A stretch of DNA of 42,561 bases from Pseudomonas putida (GTDB taxonomy: Bacteria > Pseudomonadota > Gammaproteobacteria > Pseudomonadales > Pseudomonadaceae). Positions 9,541 to 18,018 of this stretch are shown here, one piece after another. Position numbers and translations under genes: made by a program. Positions within the stretch are counted from its first letter, which is position 1, and each line of letters begins with the position of its first letter. The stretch lies in NCBI RefSeq assembly GCF_028682635.1, contig NZ_JANHLK010000038.1, positions 1-42,561 of the forward strand. Direction: 5' to 3'. The notes below the pieces were generated by a model, which made no database searches, was not told the DNA's origin, and worked only from the letters and a program-made list of their open reading frames with translations.

Positions 9541-10837
9541 TTGTCTGCGCCCGCTTTTGCTGGGCGCGCTGTTCCTGGGTACCGCGGCCAACGCCGCGGT
9601 ACAGTCCATCGATAAAGTGGTGGCCATTGTCGACAACGACGTGGTCATGCAGAGCCAACTGGACCAACGGGTCCACGAAGTCCAGCAAACCATCGCCAAG
9701 CGCGGCTCCGCCGTGCCACCGGCCAGCGTACTGGAGCAACAGGTGCTTGAGCGCCTGATCGTCGAGAACCTGCAACTGCAGATCGGCGAACGTTCCGGCA
9801 TCCGTATTACCGATGAAGAACTGAACCAGGCTGTCGGCACCATTGCCCAGCGCAATAACATGTCGATCGAGCAATTCCGCGCTGCCCTGACTCATGACGG
9901 TCTGTCCTACGATGACGCGCGTGACCAGATCCGACGTGAAATGGTCATCAGCCGTGTGCGCCAGCGCCGGGTGGCCGAGCGAATCCAGGTGTCCGAGCAG
10001 GAAGTGAAGAACTTCCTCGCTTCAGACCTGGGCAAAATGCAGCTGTCCCAAGAGTTCCGCCTGTCCAACATCATGATTGCCACGCCGGAAAGCGCCAATT
10101 CCGAGGCCATTCAGGCTGCAGCCAAACAGGCTGACGCGGTGTACCAGCAGCTCAAGCAAGGCGCTGACTTCGCTCAATTGGCCCTCGCCAAATCCGCCAG
10201 CGAAACCGCACTGGAAGGCGGCGACATGGGCTGGCGTAAAGCCGCACAGTTGCCACCTCCGTTCGATCAGCTGCTGAGCACCATGGCGGTTGGCGACATC
10301 ACTCAGCCAATGCGCACGCCAGGTGGCTTCATCATCCTGAAGATCACCGGCAAACGTGGTGGTGAAGCCCAGGTACGCGACGAAGTGCATGTCCGCCACA
10401 TCCTGGTCAAACCAAGCCCGATTCGTGACGAAGCTAAAACCAAGGCCTTGGCCGAGTCGCTCTACAGCCGCATCGAATCGGGTGAAGACTTCGGCGAACT
10501 GGCGAAAAGCTACTCGGAAGATCCGGGTTCCGCGCTCAATGGCGGCGACTTGAACTGGATCGACCCGAGCGTACTGGTTCCAGAGTTCCGCGAAGTGATG
10601 GCCAAGACCCCGCAAGGTCAGCTGTCCAAGCCGTTCCAGACTCAATACGGCTGGCACGTCCTGGAAGTCCTTGGCCGTCGCGCCACAGACAGCACCAACC
10701 AGGCTCGCGAGCAACAAGCGATGACCGTACTGCGTAACCGCAAATACGATGAAGAGCTGCAAACCTGGCTGCGTCAGATCCGTGACGAAGCGTACGTGGA
10801 AATCAAACTCCCTGGCGCCGACCAGGCAGCGCAGTGA
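9515..10837 (+). CDS. surA: Periplasmic chaperone/peptidyl-prolyl isomerase SurA
   Basis: A 440-aa periplasmic chaperone for outer-membrane proteins, LptD being a major client. It has a signal peptide (LRPLLLGALFLGTAANAAV), a SurA N-domain (VVAIVDNDVVMQSQLDQRV), and two parvulin domains at about 173-275 and 285-385 (the second begins VRDEVHVRHILVKPS and contains SYSEDPGSALNGGDLNW). The start is a GTG at 9515 with AAGG five bases upstream, inside the lptD 3' end, so translation is probably coupled. The stop codon overlaps the pdxA GTG start. Confidence 0.96.
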   Translation: MNVKTKLSDCLRPLLLGALFLGTAANAAVQSIDKVVAIVDNDVVMQSQLDQRVHEVQQTIAKRGSAVPPASVLEQQVLERLIVENLQLQIGERSGIRITDEELNQAVGTIAQRNNMSIEQFRAALTHDGLSYDDARDQIRREMVISRVRQRRVAERIQVSEQEVKNFLASDLGKMQLSQEFRLSNIMIATPESANSEAIQAAAKQADAVYQQLKQGADFAQLALAKSASETALEGGDMGWRKAAQLPPPFDQLLSTMAVGDITQPMRTPGGFIILKITGKRGGEAQVRDEVHVRHILVKPSPIRDEAKTKALAESLYSRIESGEDFGELAKSYSEDPGSALNGGDLNWIDPSVLVPEFREVMAKTPQGQLSKPFQTQYGWHVLEVLGRRATDSTNQAREQQAMTVLRNRKYDEELQTWLRQIRDEAYVEIKLPGADQAAQ

Positions 10838-11823
10838 AACCCCAACGTTTCGCGCTGACACCCGGCGAACCAGCCGGCATAGGTCCCGACCTGTGCCTGC
10901 TGCTCGCCTCGCACGCCCAGCCACACCCCCTGATTGCCATCACCAGCCGCGACCTGCTCCTTGAGCGGGCCGCGCAGCTGGGTGTGGCTGTCGATGTGCT
11001 GCCCGTCACGCCGAACAACTGGCCGGATGCTCCCGCTCCCGCCAACAGCCTGTATGTCTGGGATACACCGCTCAACGCCAAGGTCGTCGCCGGGCAACTG
11101 GACAAGGCCAACGCCGCTTTCGTCCTGGAAACCCTGACCCGAGCGGGCCAAGGCTGCCTGGATGGGCATTTTGCCGGCATGATCACCGCCCCGGTGCACA
11201 AAGGCGTGATCAATGAATCCGGTATCGCCTTTTCCGGGCACACGGAATTCCTCGCTGACCTGACCCATACCGCGCAAGTGGTGATGATGCTCGCCACTCG
11301 CGGGCTGCGCGTGGCGCTGGTCACTACTCACCTGCCTCTGCGCGAGATTGCCGATGCGATCACACCTGAGCGGCTGGAGCGGGTCACGCGAATCCTGCAC
11401 ACCGACCTGCAACAAAAATTCGGCATTGCCCGGCCACGAATCCTGGTGTGCGGGCTCAACCCCCATGCCGGTGAAGGCGGACATCTGGGCCATGAAGAAA
11501 TCGATATCATCGAACCCACGTTAGAGCGCTTGCGCGGCGAAGGCATGGACCTGCGCGGCCCCTTGCCCGCCGACACTCTGTTTACCCCCAAATATCTGGA
11601 GCACTGCGATGCAGTGCTGGCGATGTACCACGACCAGGGCCTGCCTGTGCTGAAATACAAAGGCTTCGGCGCAGCAGTCAATGTGACCCTCGGCTTGCCG
11701 ATCATCCGCACATCGGTCGACCACGGCACCGCCCTGGACCTGGCCGGCAGCGGCAAGATCGACACCGGCAGCCTGCAAGTCGCCCTGGAAACCGCCTACC
11801 AGATGGCCGAGACCCGTTTATGA
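10834..11823 (+). CDS. pdxA: 4-hydroxythreonine-4-phosphate dehydrogenase PdxA
   Basis: A 329-aa cytoplasmic NAD-dependent enzyme of the DXP-dependent pyridoxal-5'-phosphate pathway. It oxidises 4-phosphohydroxy-L-threonine, and PdxJ then closes the ring. The three metal-ligand histidines are present at H166 (VTTHLPL), H211 (GLNPHAGEGG) and H266 (YHDQGLPV), the same positions as in E. coli. The GTG start overlaps the surA stop (GTGA), and the gene ends in an ATGA overlap with rsmA. This lptD-surA-pdxA-rsmA chain is conserved in gammaproteobacteria. Confidence 0.96.
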   Translation: MKPQRFALTPGEPAGIGPDLCLLLASHAQPHPLIAITSRDLLLERAAQLGVAVDVLPVTPNNWPDAPAPANSLYVWDTPLNAKVVAGQLDKANAAFVLETLTRAGQGCLDGHFAGMITAPVHKGVINESGIAFSGHTEFLADLTHTAQVVMMLATRGLRVALVTTHLPLREIADAITPERLERVTRILHTDLQQKFGIARPRILVCGLNPHAGEGGHLGHEEIDIIEPTLERLRGEGMDLRGPLPADTLFTPKYLEHCDAVLAMYHDQGLPVLKYKGFGAAVNVTLGLPIIRTSVDHGTALDLAGSGKIDTGSLQVALETAYQMAETRL

Positions 11824-12638
11824 CCGAGCAATACCAACACAAGGCGCGCAAGCGCTTTGGCCAGAACTTCCTGCACGATGCTGGCGTTATCGACCGCATC
11901 CTGCGCTCCATTCATGCCAAGGCCGAAGACCGTCTCCTGGAAATCGGCCCTGGCCAGGGCGCATTGACCCAAGGCCTGCTCAGCAGCGGCGCCCAGCTCG
12001 ACGTGGTGGAACTGGACAAGGACCTGATCCCGATCCTCAACCAGCAATTCGCCGGCAAGAGCAACTTCAACCTGCATCAGGGTGATGCGTTGAAGTTCGA
12101 TTTCACCAGCCTGAATGCCGCACCTGGCAGCCTGCGCGTGGTCGGTAACCTGCCCTACAACATCTCCACGCCGCTGATTTTCCACCTGCTGCACAACGCG
12201 CACCTGATTCGCGACATGCACTTCATGCTGCAAAAGGAAGTGGTCGAGCGCCTGGCGGCAGGGCCTGGTGGCGGTGACTGGGGCCGGCTGTCGATCATGG
12301 TCCAGTACCACTGCCGGGTCGAACACCTGTTCAACGTAGGGCCTGGTGCGTTCAATCCGCCACCCAAAGTCGACTCGGCCATCGTGCGCCTGGTGCCCCA
12401 CGCGGTGCTGCCGCACCCGGCCAAGGACCACCGTTTGCTGGAGCGTGTCGTGCGCGAGGCATTCAACCAGCGCCGCAAAACCCTGCGCAACACACTCAAG
12501 CTGTTGCTGAGCAACGCCGAAATCGAAGCCGCTGGCGTCGATGGCAGCTTGCGGCCCGAACAGCTCGATCTGGCGGCCTTCGTACGCCTTGCCGATAAGC
12601 TAAGCGAACAAGTCCTACAGAAAGCCGCGGACGTCTGA
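11820..12638 (+). CDS. rsmA: 16S rRNA dimethyladenosine transferase RsmA (KsgA)
   Basis: A 272-aa SAM-dependent methyltransferase that dimethylates the two adjacent adenines in the 3' terminal helix of 16S rRNA during late 30S assembly. Motifs: GQNFLHD (14-20), the SAM loop EIGPGQG (41-47) and catalytic NLPY (110-113). Its ATG overlaps the pdxA stop codon (ATGA). I use rsmA in the KsgA sense; it is unrelated to the RNA-binding regulator RsmA/CsrA of pseudomonads. Confidence 0.96.
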   Translation: MTEQYQHKARKRFGQNFLHDAGVIDRILRSIHAKAEDRLLEIGPGQGALTQGLLSSGAQLDVVELDKDLIPILNQQFAGKSNFNLHQGDALKFDFTSLNAAPGSLRVVGNLPYNISTPLIFHLLHNAHLIRDMHFMLQKEVVERLAAGPGGGDWGRLSIMVQYHCRVEHLFNVGPGAFNPPPKVDSAIVRLVPHAVLPHPAKDHRLLERVVREAFNQRRKTLRNTLKLLLSNAEIEAAGVDGSLRPEQLDLAAFVRLADKLSEQVLQKAADV

Positions 12639-12652
12639 CAGAACTGAAGCGT

Positions 12653-12697
12653 TATCGGGTAGGACACCAGCGTTTATGTCTGGTTTACTATCCGATA
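12653..12697. other. Imperfect inverted repeat between rsmA and apaG
   Basis: TATCGG at 12653 pairs with CCGATA ending at 12697, and inside it ACCAG pairs with CTGGT, giving an interrupted hairpin of about 45 nt. No T-run follows, so it is not a standard intrinsic terminator. It lies 14 bp after the rsmA stop and about 60 bp before apaG, and may be an mRNA-stabilising stem or a weak terminator. Confidence 0.35.
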
Positions 12698-12758
12698 CCT
12701 GGCCTAGACTGATCATCAGTCATGCCCCGCGTTCCGCTTCGTTTTTAAGGCCCTTTGC

Positions 12759-13139
12759 ATGTCCGATCCTCGTTATCAGGTCGACGTCAGCGTCGTCACC
12801 CGCTATCTGGCAGAACAGTCGCAACCCGAGCAAGAGCGTTTTGCCTTCGCGTATACCATCACCGTGCAAAATAACGGCTCGCTAGCGGCCAAACTGTTGT
12901 CTCGGCATTGGGTCATCACCGATGGCGACGGGCATGTCGAGGAAGTTCGCGGTGCGGGCGTGGTTGGCCAGCAACCGCTGATCGAGCCGGGCGAAAGCCA
13001 TACCTACAGCAGCGGCACCGTCATGACATCCAAGGTCGGTACCATGCAGGGTACCTACGAGATGCGCGCCGATGACGGCAAACATTTCGATGCCATCATC
13101 GCCCCGTTCCGCCTGGCGGTGCCCGGAGCCTTGCACTGA
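12759..13139 (+). CDS. apaG: ApaG (Co2+/Mg2+ efflux-associated, DUF525)
   Basis: A 126-aa single-domain ApaG protein with an Fn3-like fold. Characteristic segments are FAFAYTITVQNNGSLAAKLLSRHW, GVVGQQPLIEPGESHTYSSG and MQGTYEM. The family is implicated in Co2+ resistance and Mg2+ efflux, but its biochemical role is unclear. The stop codon overlaps the apaH start by one base (TGATG), so the pair is translationally coupled as in most gammaproteobacteria. Confidence 0.95.
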   Translation: MSDPRYQVDVSVVTRYLAEQSQPEQERFAFAYTITVQNNGSLAAKLLSRHWVITDGDGHVEEVRGAGVVGQQPLIEPGESHTYSSGTVMTSKVGTMQGTYEMRADDGKHFDAIIAPFRLAVPGALH

Positions 13140-14023
13140 TGGCAACCTATGCCGTTGGCGACCTGCAAGGCTGCCTCGACGCATTGCAATGCCTGCTCAA
13201 GAAGGTCGCCTTCGACCCGGCAAGCGATCGCCTGTGGCTGGTGGGCGACCTGGTCAACCGCGGTCCGCAGTCGCTGGAAACCTTGCGCTTCCTCTATAGC
13301 ATCCGCGAATCGCTGGTGTGCGTGCTCGGTAACCATGACCTGCACTTGCTGGCGGCCGGGAAGAACATCGAGCGCCTGAAGAAAGCCGACACCCTTCGCG
13401 AGATTATCGAAGCCCCGGACAGCGCCGAGTTGATGGAATGGCTGCGCCAGCAAAAACTCATGCACTACGACGAACAGCGCAACGTTGCGATGGTGCATGC
13501 CGGCATTCCACCGCAATGGTCGCTGCGCAAAGCGCTGAAATACGCTGCCGAAGTCGAGACCGCCCTGCGCGACGACAACCTGCTGCCACCCTACCTCGAT
13601 GGCATGTACGGGAACGATCCGGCGAAATGGGACAGCGACCTCAAGGGCGTGACGCGCCTACGGGTGATTACCAACTATTTCACGCGCATGCGCTTTTGTA
13701 CGGCCGAGGGCAAGCTTGACCTCAAGAGCAAGGAAGGCCTCGACACGGCACCGGCAGGCTACAAACCGTGGTTCCAGCACAAGGAGCGCAAGACCAGGGA
13801 CCTGAAGATCATCTTCGGCCACTGGGCAGCGCTGGAAGGCAAGGTCCAGGAGCCGAACATCTCGGCCCTCGACACCGGCTGCGTCTGGGGCGGTGCCCTG
13901 ACCCTGATGAATGTCGACACGGGCGAACGCCTGTCCTGCAAATGCGACGAACATGGCCATGCCGCCGCGCCGCCAGTCGCTCCACAGATTTCCGAACCAT
14001 CGTCAGCCAGCGCCCCGCGCTAG
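13139..14023 (+). CDS. apaH: Symmetrical diadenosine tetraphosphatase ApaH
   Basis: A 294-aa calcineurin-type metallophosphatase that splits Ap4A into two ADP, removing an alarmone and RNA-cap precursor. Metal-binding motifs: GDLQGC (7-12), GDLVNRGP (about 36-43) and GNHD (about 64-67), with later histidines in MVHAGIPP and IFGHWA. The C-terminal tail (about 270-294, AAAPPVAPQISEPSSASAPR) is low-complexity. It is coupled to apaG, and glpE follows 33 bp downstream. Confidence 0.96.
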   Translation: MATYAVGDLQGCLDALQCLLKKVAFDPASDRLWLVGDLVNRGPQSLETLRFLYSIRESLVCVLGNHDLHLLAAGKNIERLKKADTLREIIEAPDSAELMEWLRQQKLMHYDEQRNVAMVHAGIPPQWSLRKALKYAAEVETALRDDNLLPPYLDGMYGNDPAKWDSDLKGVTRLRVITNYFTRMRFCTAEGKLDLKSKEGLDTAPAGYKPWFQHKERKTRDLKIIFGHWAALEGKVQEPNISALDTGCVWGGALTLMNVDTGERLSCKCDEHGHAAAPPVAPQISEPSSASAPR

Positions 14024-14056
14024 ACTGCGCTTTCAGCCGAGCCACAGGAGCCCGCC

Positions 14057-14386
14057 ATGAGCGAATTCAAACGTATCCCCCCGGAACAGGCCCAGGCCCT
14101 GCGCGAACAAGGCGCAGTGGTGGTCGACGTCCGCGATCCCGCGACCTTTGCCGCCCTGCACATCAGCGGCTCCAGGCACCTGGACAACCACTCCCTGCAC
14201 GCCTTCATCCAGGGCGCCGACCTGGACGCGCCAACCGTGGTGGTCTGCTATCACGGCAACTCCAGCCAGGGCGCCGCTGCCTACCTGATCAGCCAGGGTT
14301 TCTCCGACGTCTACAGCATGGATGGCGGTTTTGAGCTGTGGCGTACGACTTACCCTACGGAAACGGCGCAAGGCACCAGCGAATAA
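14057..14386 (+). CDS. glpE: Thiosulfate sulfurtransferase GlpE (single-domain rhodanese)
   Basis: A 109-aa single rhodanese domain. The catalytic cysteine is C64 in the loop CYHGNSS, and the CH2A-like motif VVDVRDPATFAALHI is at 22-36. It transfers sulfane sulfur from thiosulfate to cyanide or thioredoxin. Start ATG with ribosome site CAGGAG. It is the last gene of the apaG-apaH-glpE run. Confidence 0.93.
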   Translation: MSEFKRIPPEQAQALREQGAVVVDVRDPATFAALHISGSRHLDNHSLHAFIQGADLDAPTVVVCYHGNSSQGAAAYLISQGFSDVYSMDGGFELWRTTYPTETAQGTSE

Positions 14387-14682
14387 TTTTTTTGTCATGT
14401 GCAAGCCCCAGCCACCGCGGGCTTGCGCGGTGGCAGACGAACGGTCAGCCACAACTAATTACGTATCTCGCCTTTACCTCCCGAATTCCCAACTATCCTT
14501 AAGCGCAGGCCATCCAAAACAGGGGAGAGCCGGTACACCGGCGCACGGGTCATCGGGAGTAGCTTTCGGGGTAGTCAGCTCCGAAAGAGTTCTGGGGGGT
14601 AAACAGCAACTGCCTGTTCGGTTGCTGCCAGCATCGACTGAGTGATCCGGCGTCGGCTCCACGTATCGAGCGAGGTGACGTC
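14387..14682 (+). promoter_or_regulatory. Hairpin-rich intergenic region / probable prkA 5' leader
   Basis: This 296-bp gap contains no convincing ORF. It shows a row of stable hairpins: GCAAGCCC pairing with GGGCTTGC (14401-14426), GCCGG-TACA-CCGGC (14529-14542), CTTTCGG with CCGAAAG (14563-14587, 11-nt loop) and CAGCAAC with GTTGCTG (14604-14627, 10-nt loop). None is followed by a T-run on the + strand, so they look like a structured leader rather than terminators. A sequence CTATCCTT at 14493-14500 resembles a stationary-phase (sigma-S type) -10 element; no good -35 is visible. If used, the prkA mRNA would carry a leader of about 175 nt. The promoter is a guess; the hairpins are read directly. 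Confidence 0.5.
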
Positions 14683-16605
14683 ATGAGTATCTTTAGCCAC
14701 TTCCAACAACGTTTCGAGTCCACACGCCAGGAAGAACTCTCGCTGCAAGAGTATCTGGAGTTGTGCAAAAAGGACCGTAGCGCCTACGTTTCCGCCGCCG
14801 AGCGTCTTTTGCTGGCCATCGGCGAACCGGAACTCCTCGACACCTCGACCAACTCGAGGCTGTCGCGAATCTTCTCCAACAAGGTGATCCGCCGCTATCC
14901 GGCCTTTGAAGACTTCCACGGGATGGAAGAATGCATCGACCAGATCGTGTCGTATTTCCGCCATGCCGCCCAAGGCCTGGAAGAGAAGAAACAGATCCTT
15001 TATCTGCTCGGCCCCGTTGGCGGTGGTAAATCGTCCCTGGCCGAAAAACTCAAGCAACTGATGGAAAGAGTGCCCTTCTACGCGATCAAGGGCTCGCCGG
15101 TATTCGAATCGCCCCTGGGTCTGTTCAACGCCACTGAAGATGGCGCGATCCTCGAGGAAGATTTCGGCATCCCGCGACGCTACCTCAACACCATCATGTC
15201 GCCATGGGCCACCAAACGCCTGGCCGAATTCGGCGGCGACATCAGCCAGTTCCGCGTGGTCAAACTCTACCCGTCGATCCTCAACCAGATCGCCGTGGCC
15301 AAAACCGAGCCGGGCGATGAAAACAACCAGGACATCTCGGCACTGGTGGGCAAGGTCGATATCCGCAAACTGGAAGAATTCCCACAGAACGACGCCGATG
15401 CCTACAGCTATTCGGGCGCACTGTGCCGGGCCAACCAGGGCCTGATGGAATTCGTCGAAATGTTCAAGGCGCCGATCAAGGTCCTGCACCCATTGCTGAC
15501 CGCGACCCAGGAAGGCAACTACAACAGTACAGAAGGTCTCGGTGCGATTCCGTTCACCGGGATCCTGCTGGCCCACTCCAACGAATCGGAATGGCACACC
15601 TTCCGCAACAACAAGAACAACGAGGCGTTCATCGACCGGATCTACATCGTCAAAGTGCCGTACTGCCTGCGGGTCAGTGACGAGGTGAAGATCTACGACA
15701 AGTTGCTGTTCAACAGCTCGCTGGCCAAAGCCCATTGCGCGCCCGACACTTTGAAAATGCTCGCCCAGTTCACTGTGCTTTCACGTCTGAAGGAACCGGA
15801 AAACTCCAACATCTACTCCAAGATGCGGGTGTACGACGGCGAAAACCTCAAGGACACCGATCCGAAGGCCAAGTCGATCCAGGAGTATCGCGACAACGCC
15901 GGTGTCGACGAAGGCATGAACGGCCTGTCGACCCGCTTCGCGTTCAAGATCCTGTCCAAGGTCTTCAACTTCGATCCTCACGAAATCGCCGCCAACCCGG
16001 TGCACCTGCTGTACGTGCTCGAGCAACAGATCGAGCAGGAACAGTTCCAGGCCGAAACCCGTGAACGCTACCTGCGCTTCCTCAAGGAGTACCTGGCACC
16101 GCGTTACATCGAATTCATCGGCAAGGAGATCCAGACCGCCTACCTCGAGTCCTACAGCGAGTACGGACAGAACATCTTCGATCGCTACGTGCTGTACGCA
16201 GACTTCTGGATCCAGGATCAGGAGTATCGCGACCCGGAAACCGGCGAAATCCTCAACCGTGTTGCGCTGAACGAAGAACTGGAGAAAATCGAAAAACCGG
16301 CCGGCATCAGCAATCCGAAGGATTTCCGCAACGAAATCGTCAACTTTGTGCTGCGCGCCCGTGCCAACAACAACGGCAAGAATCCGACCTGGCTCAGCTA
16401 CGAAAAACTGCGGGTGGTCATCGAGAAGAAAATGTTCTCCAACACCGAGGACCTCCTGCCAGTCATCAGCTTCAACGCCAAGGCCAGCAAAGAGGACCAG
16501 CAGAAACACAACGACTTCGTCACTCGAATGGTCGAGCGCGGTTACACAGACAAACAGGTACGGCTGCTGTCCGAGTGGTACCTGAGGGTCAGAAAGTCCC
16601 AGTAA
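14683..16605 (+). CDS. prkA: PrkA (YeaG) serine protein kinase
   Basis: A 640-aa cytoplasmic AAA-type serine/threonine kinase. The P-loop is GPVGGGKSS at 110-118 (K116). The C-terminal PrkA domain (about 390-640) includes RFAFKILSKVFNFDPHEIAANPVHLLYVL. The family phosphorylates protein substrates and is induced by stress and nitrogen starvation in enterobacteria (YeaG). It is the first gene of the conserved trio prkA-yeaH-spoVR. Length is normal for the family. The start has GAGG upstream (CGAGCGAGGTGACGTC before ATG). Confidence 0.96.
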   Translation: MSIFSHFQQRFESTRQEELSLQEYLELCKKDRSAYVSAAERLLLAIGEPELLDTSTNSRLSRIFSNKVIRRYPAFEDFHGMEECIDQIVSYFRHAAQGLEEKKQILYLLGPVGGGKSSLAEKLKQLMERVPFYAIKGSPVFESPLGLFNATEDGAILEEDFGIPRRYLNTIMSPWATKRLAEFGGDISQFRVVKLYPSILNQIAVAKTEPGDENNQDISALVGKVDIRKLEEFPQNDADAYSYSGALCRANQGLMEFVEMFKAPIKVLHPLLTATQEGNYNSTEGLGAIPFTGILLAHSNESEWHTFRNNKNNEAFIDRIYIVKVPYCLRVSDEVKIYDKLLFNSSLAKAHCAPDTLKMLAQFTVLSRLKEPENSNIYSKMRVYDGENLKDTDPKAKSIQEYRDNAGVDEGMNGLSTRFAFKILSKVFNFDPHEIAANPVHLLYVLEQQIEQEQFQAETRERYLRFLKEYLAPRYIEFIGKEIQTAYLESYSEYGQNIFDRYVLYADFWIQDQEYRDPETGEILNRVALNEELEKIEKPAGISNPKDFRNEIVNFVLRARANNNGKNPTWLSYEKLRVVIEKKMFSNTEDLLPVISFNAKASKEDQQKHNDFVTRMVERGYTDKQVRLLSEWYLRVRKSQ

Positions 16606-16608
16606 GGG

Positions 16609-16733
16609 AGCTGCAAGCGGCACGCGACACCGCCCCACCGAAAACGCGTTGTTGGCGTAAATGTGGCCATATGTCGCGCGCCGCTTGTTTCTGAAGCTTC
16701 TGTCTTGCAGCTTGAAGCTTATGACTCGAAGCT
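16609..16733. repeat. Repeat-rich spacer between prkA and yeaH
   Basis: AGCTGCAAG (16609-16617) is inverted as CTTGCAGCT (16704-16712). The neighbouring CGGCACGCG/CGCGCGCCG blocks are partly complementary too. GAAGCTT occurs at 16693-16699 and 16714-16720, with GAAGCT again at 16728-16733. The pattern resembles dispersed GCTTGCAGCTTGAAGCT intergenic repeats of pseudomonads, but its family was not identified. No terminator T-run is present, so the operon may read through. Confidence 0.5.
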
Positions 16734-16746
16734 CCCCGGAGGGCCT

Positions 16747-18018
16747 ATGAGCTATGTGATCGACCGACGTCTCAATGGCAAGAACAAGAGCACGGTGAAC
16801 CGCCAGCGGTTTCTGCGGCGTTACCGTGATCACATCAAAAAGGCTGTCGAAGAGGCGGTCAGCCGGCGTTCCATTACCGATATGGAACACGGCGAGCAAA
16901 TCAGCATCCCGGGGCGCGACATCGACGAACCGGTGCTTCACCACGGACGCGGCGGCAAACAGACCGTCGTGCACCCGGGCAACAAGGAATTCACCAGCGG
17001 CGAACACATTGCCCGGCCACCTGGGGGTGGCGGCGGCAGAGGACCTGGCAAGGCCGGCAACTCGGGCGAAGGGATGGACGAGTTCGTCTTCCAGATCACC
17101 CAGGAAGAATTCCTCGAGTTCATGTTCGAAGACCTTGAACTGCCGAACCTGGTCAAGCGCAACCTGACTGGCACCGACACCTTCAAGACCGTGCGCGCGG
17201 GGATCAGCAACGAGGGCAACCCCTCGCGGATCAACATCATCCGAACCCTGCGCTCAGCCCACGCACGGCGAATCGCCCTGTCCGGCAGCAGCCGGGCGAA
17301 ACTGCGCGAAGCCAAAGAGGAACTGCTGCGACTCAAGCAGGAAGAACCGGACAACTTCGGCGATATCCAGGAACTTGAGGCAGAAATCGAAAAACTCAGC
17401 GCGCGTATTCACCGCGTACCCTTTCTCGACACCTTCGACCTCAAATACAACCTGCTGATCAAACAACCCAACCCCAGCTCGAAGGCGGTGATGTTCTGCC
17501 TCATGGACGTTTCCGGTTCGATGACCCAGGCGACCAAGGACATCGCCAAGCGCTTCTTCATCCTGCTGTACCTGTTTCTCAAGCGTAACTACGACAAGAT
17601 CGACGTGGTGTTCATCCGCCACCACACCAGTGCCCGCGAAGTGGACGAGGAGGAGTTCTTCTACTCCCGAGAAACCGGCGGCACCATCGTGTCCAGCGCC
17701 TTGAAGTTGATGCAGGAAATCATGGCCGAGCGCTATCCGGCCAACGAGTGGAACATCTACGCTGCCCAGGCCTCCGACGGCGACAACTGGAACGACGATT
17801 CGCCTATTTGCCGCGACATCCTGATCAACCAGATCATGCCATTCGTGCAGTACTACACTTACGTTGAGATTACCCCACGGGAACATCAGGCCCTGTGGTT
17901 CGAGTACGAGCGCATCGCTGAAGCCTTTTCCGACACTTTTGCCCAGCAACAACTGGTCTCGGCCGGGGATATCTATCCGGTCTTCCGTGAACTCTTCCAG
18001 CGCAGGTTAGTGACATGA
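16747..18018 (+). CDS. yeaH: YeaH, DUF444 VWA-domain protein
   Basis: A 423-aa DUF444 protein. The N-terminal half is charged, with a Gly-rich linker (RPPGGGGGRGPGKAGNSGEG at about 95-115). The C-terminal half is a von Willebrand A-like domain with the MIDAS core DVSGS at 254-258. The start ATG at 16747 is chosen because GGAGG lies just upstream (16738-16742) and the N-terminus MSYVIDRRLNGKNKSTVNRQ is the conserved family start. Its stop overlaps the spoVR ATG (ATGA). It works genetically with PrkA and SpoVR in starvation responses; the biochemistry is unknown. Confidence 0.94.
   Translation: MSYVIDRRLNGKNKSTVNRQRFLRRYRDHIKKAVEEAVSRRSITDMEHGEQISIPGRDIDEPVLHHGRGGKQTVVHPGNKEFTSGEHIARPPGGGGGRGPGKAGNSGEGMDEFVFQITQEEFLEFMFEDLELPNLVKRNLTGTDTFKTVRAGISNEGNPSRINIIRTLRSAHARRIALSGSSRAKLREAKEELLRLKQEEPDNFGDIQELEAEIEKLSARIHRVPFLDTFDLKYNLLIKQPNPSSKAVMFCLMDVSGSMTQATKDIAKRFFILLYLFLKRNYDKIDVVFIRHHTSAREVDEEEFFYSRETGGTIVSSALKLMQEIMAERYPANEWNIYAAQASDGDNWNDDSPICRDILINQIMPFVQYYTYVEITPREHQALWFEYERIAEAFSDTFAQQQLVSAGDIYPVFRELFQRRLVT

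Noticed and set aside
14401..14426. GCAAGCCC/GGGCTTGC hairpin as glpE terminator
   Set aside because: The T-run lies before, not after, the stem on the + strand, so it is not a standard intrinsic terminator.
16617..16640. Sigma54-type promoter (GGCACG...CCGC) before yeaH
   Set aside because: The -12 part does not match TTGC, and the spacing is unconvincing.
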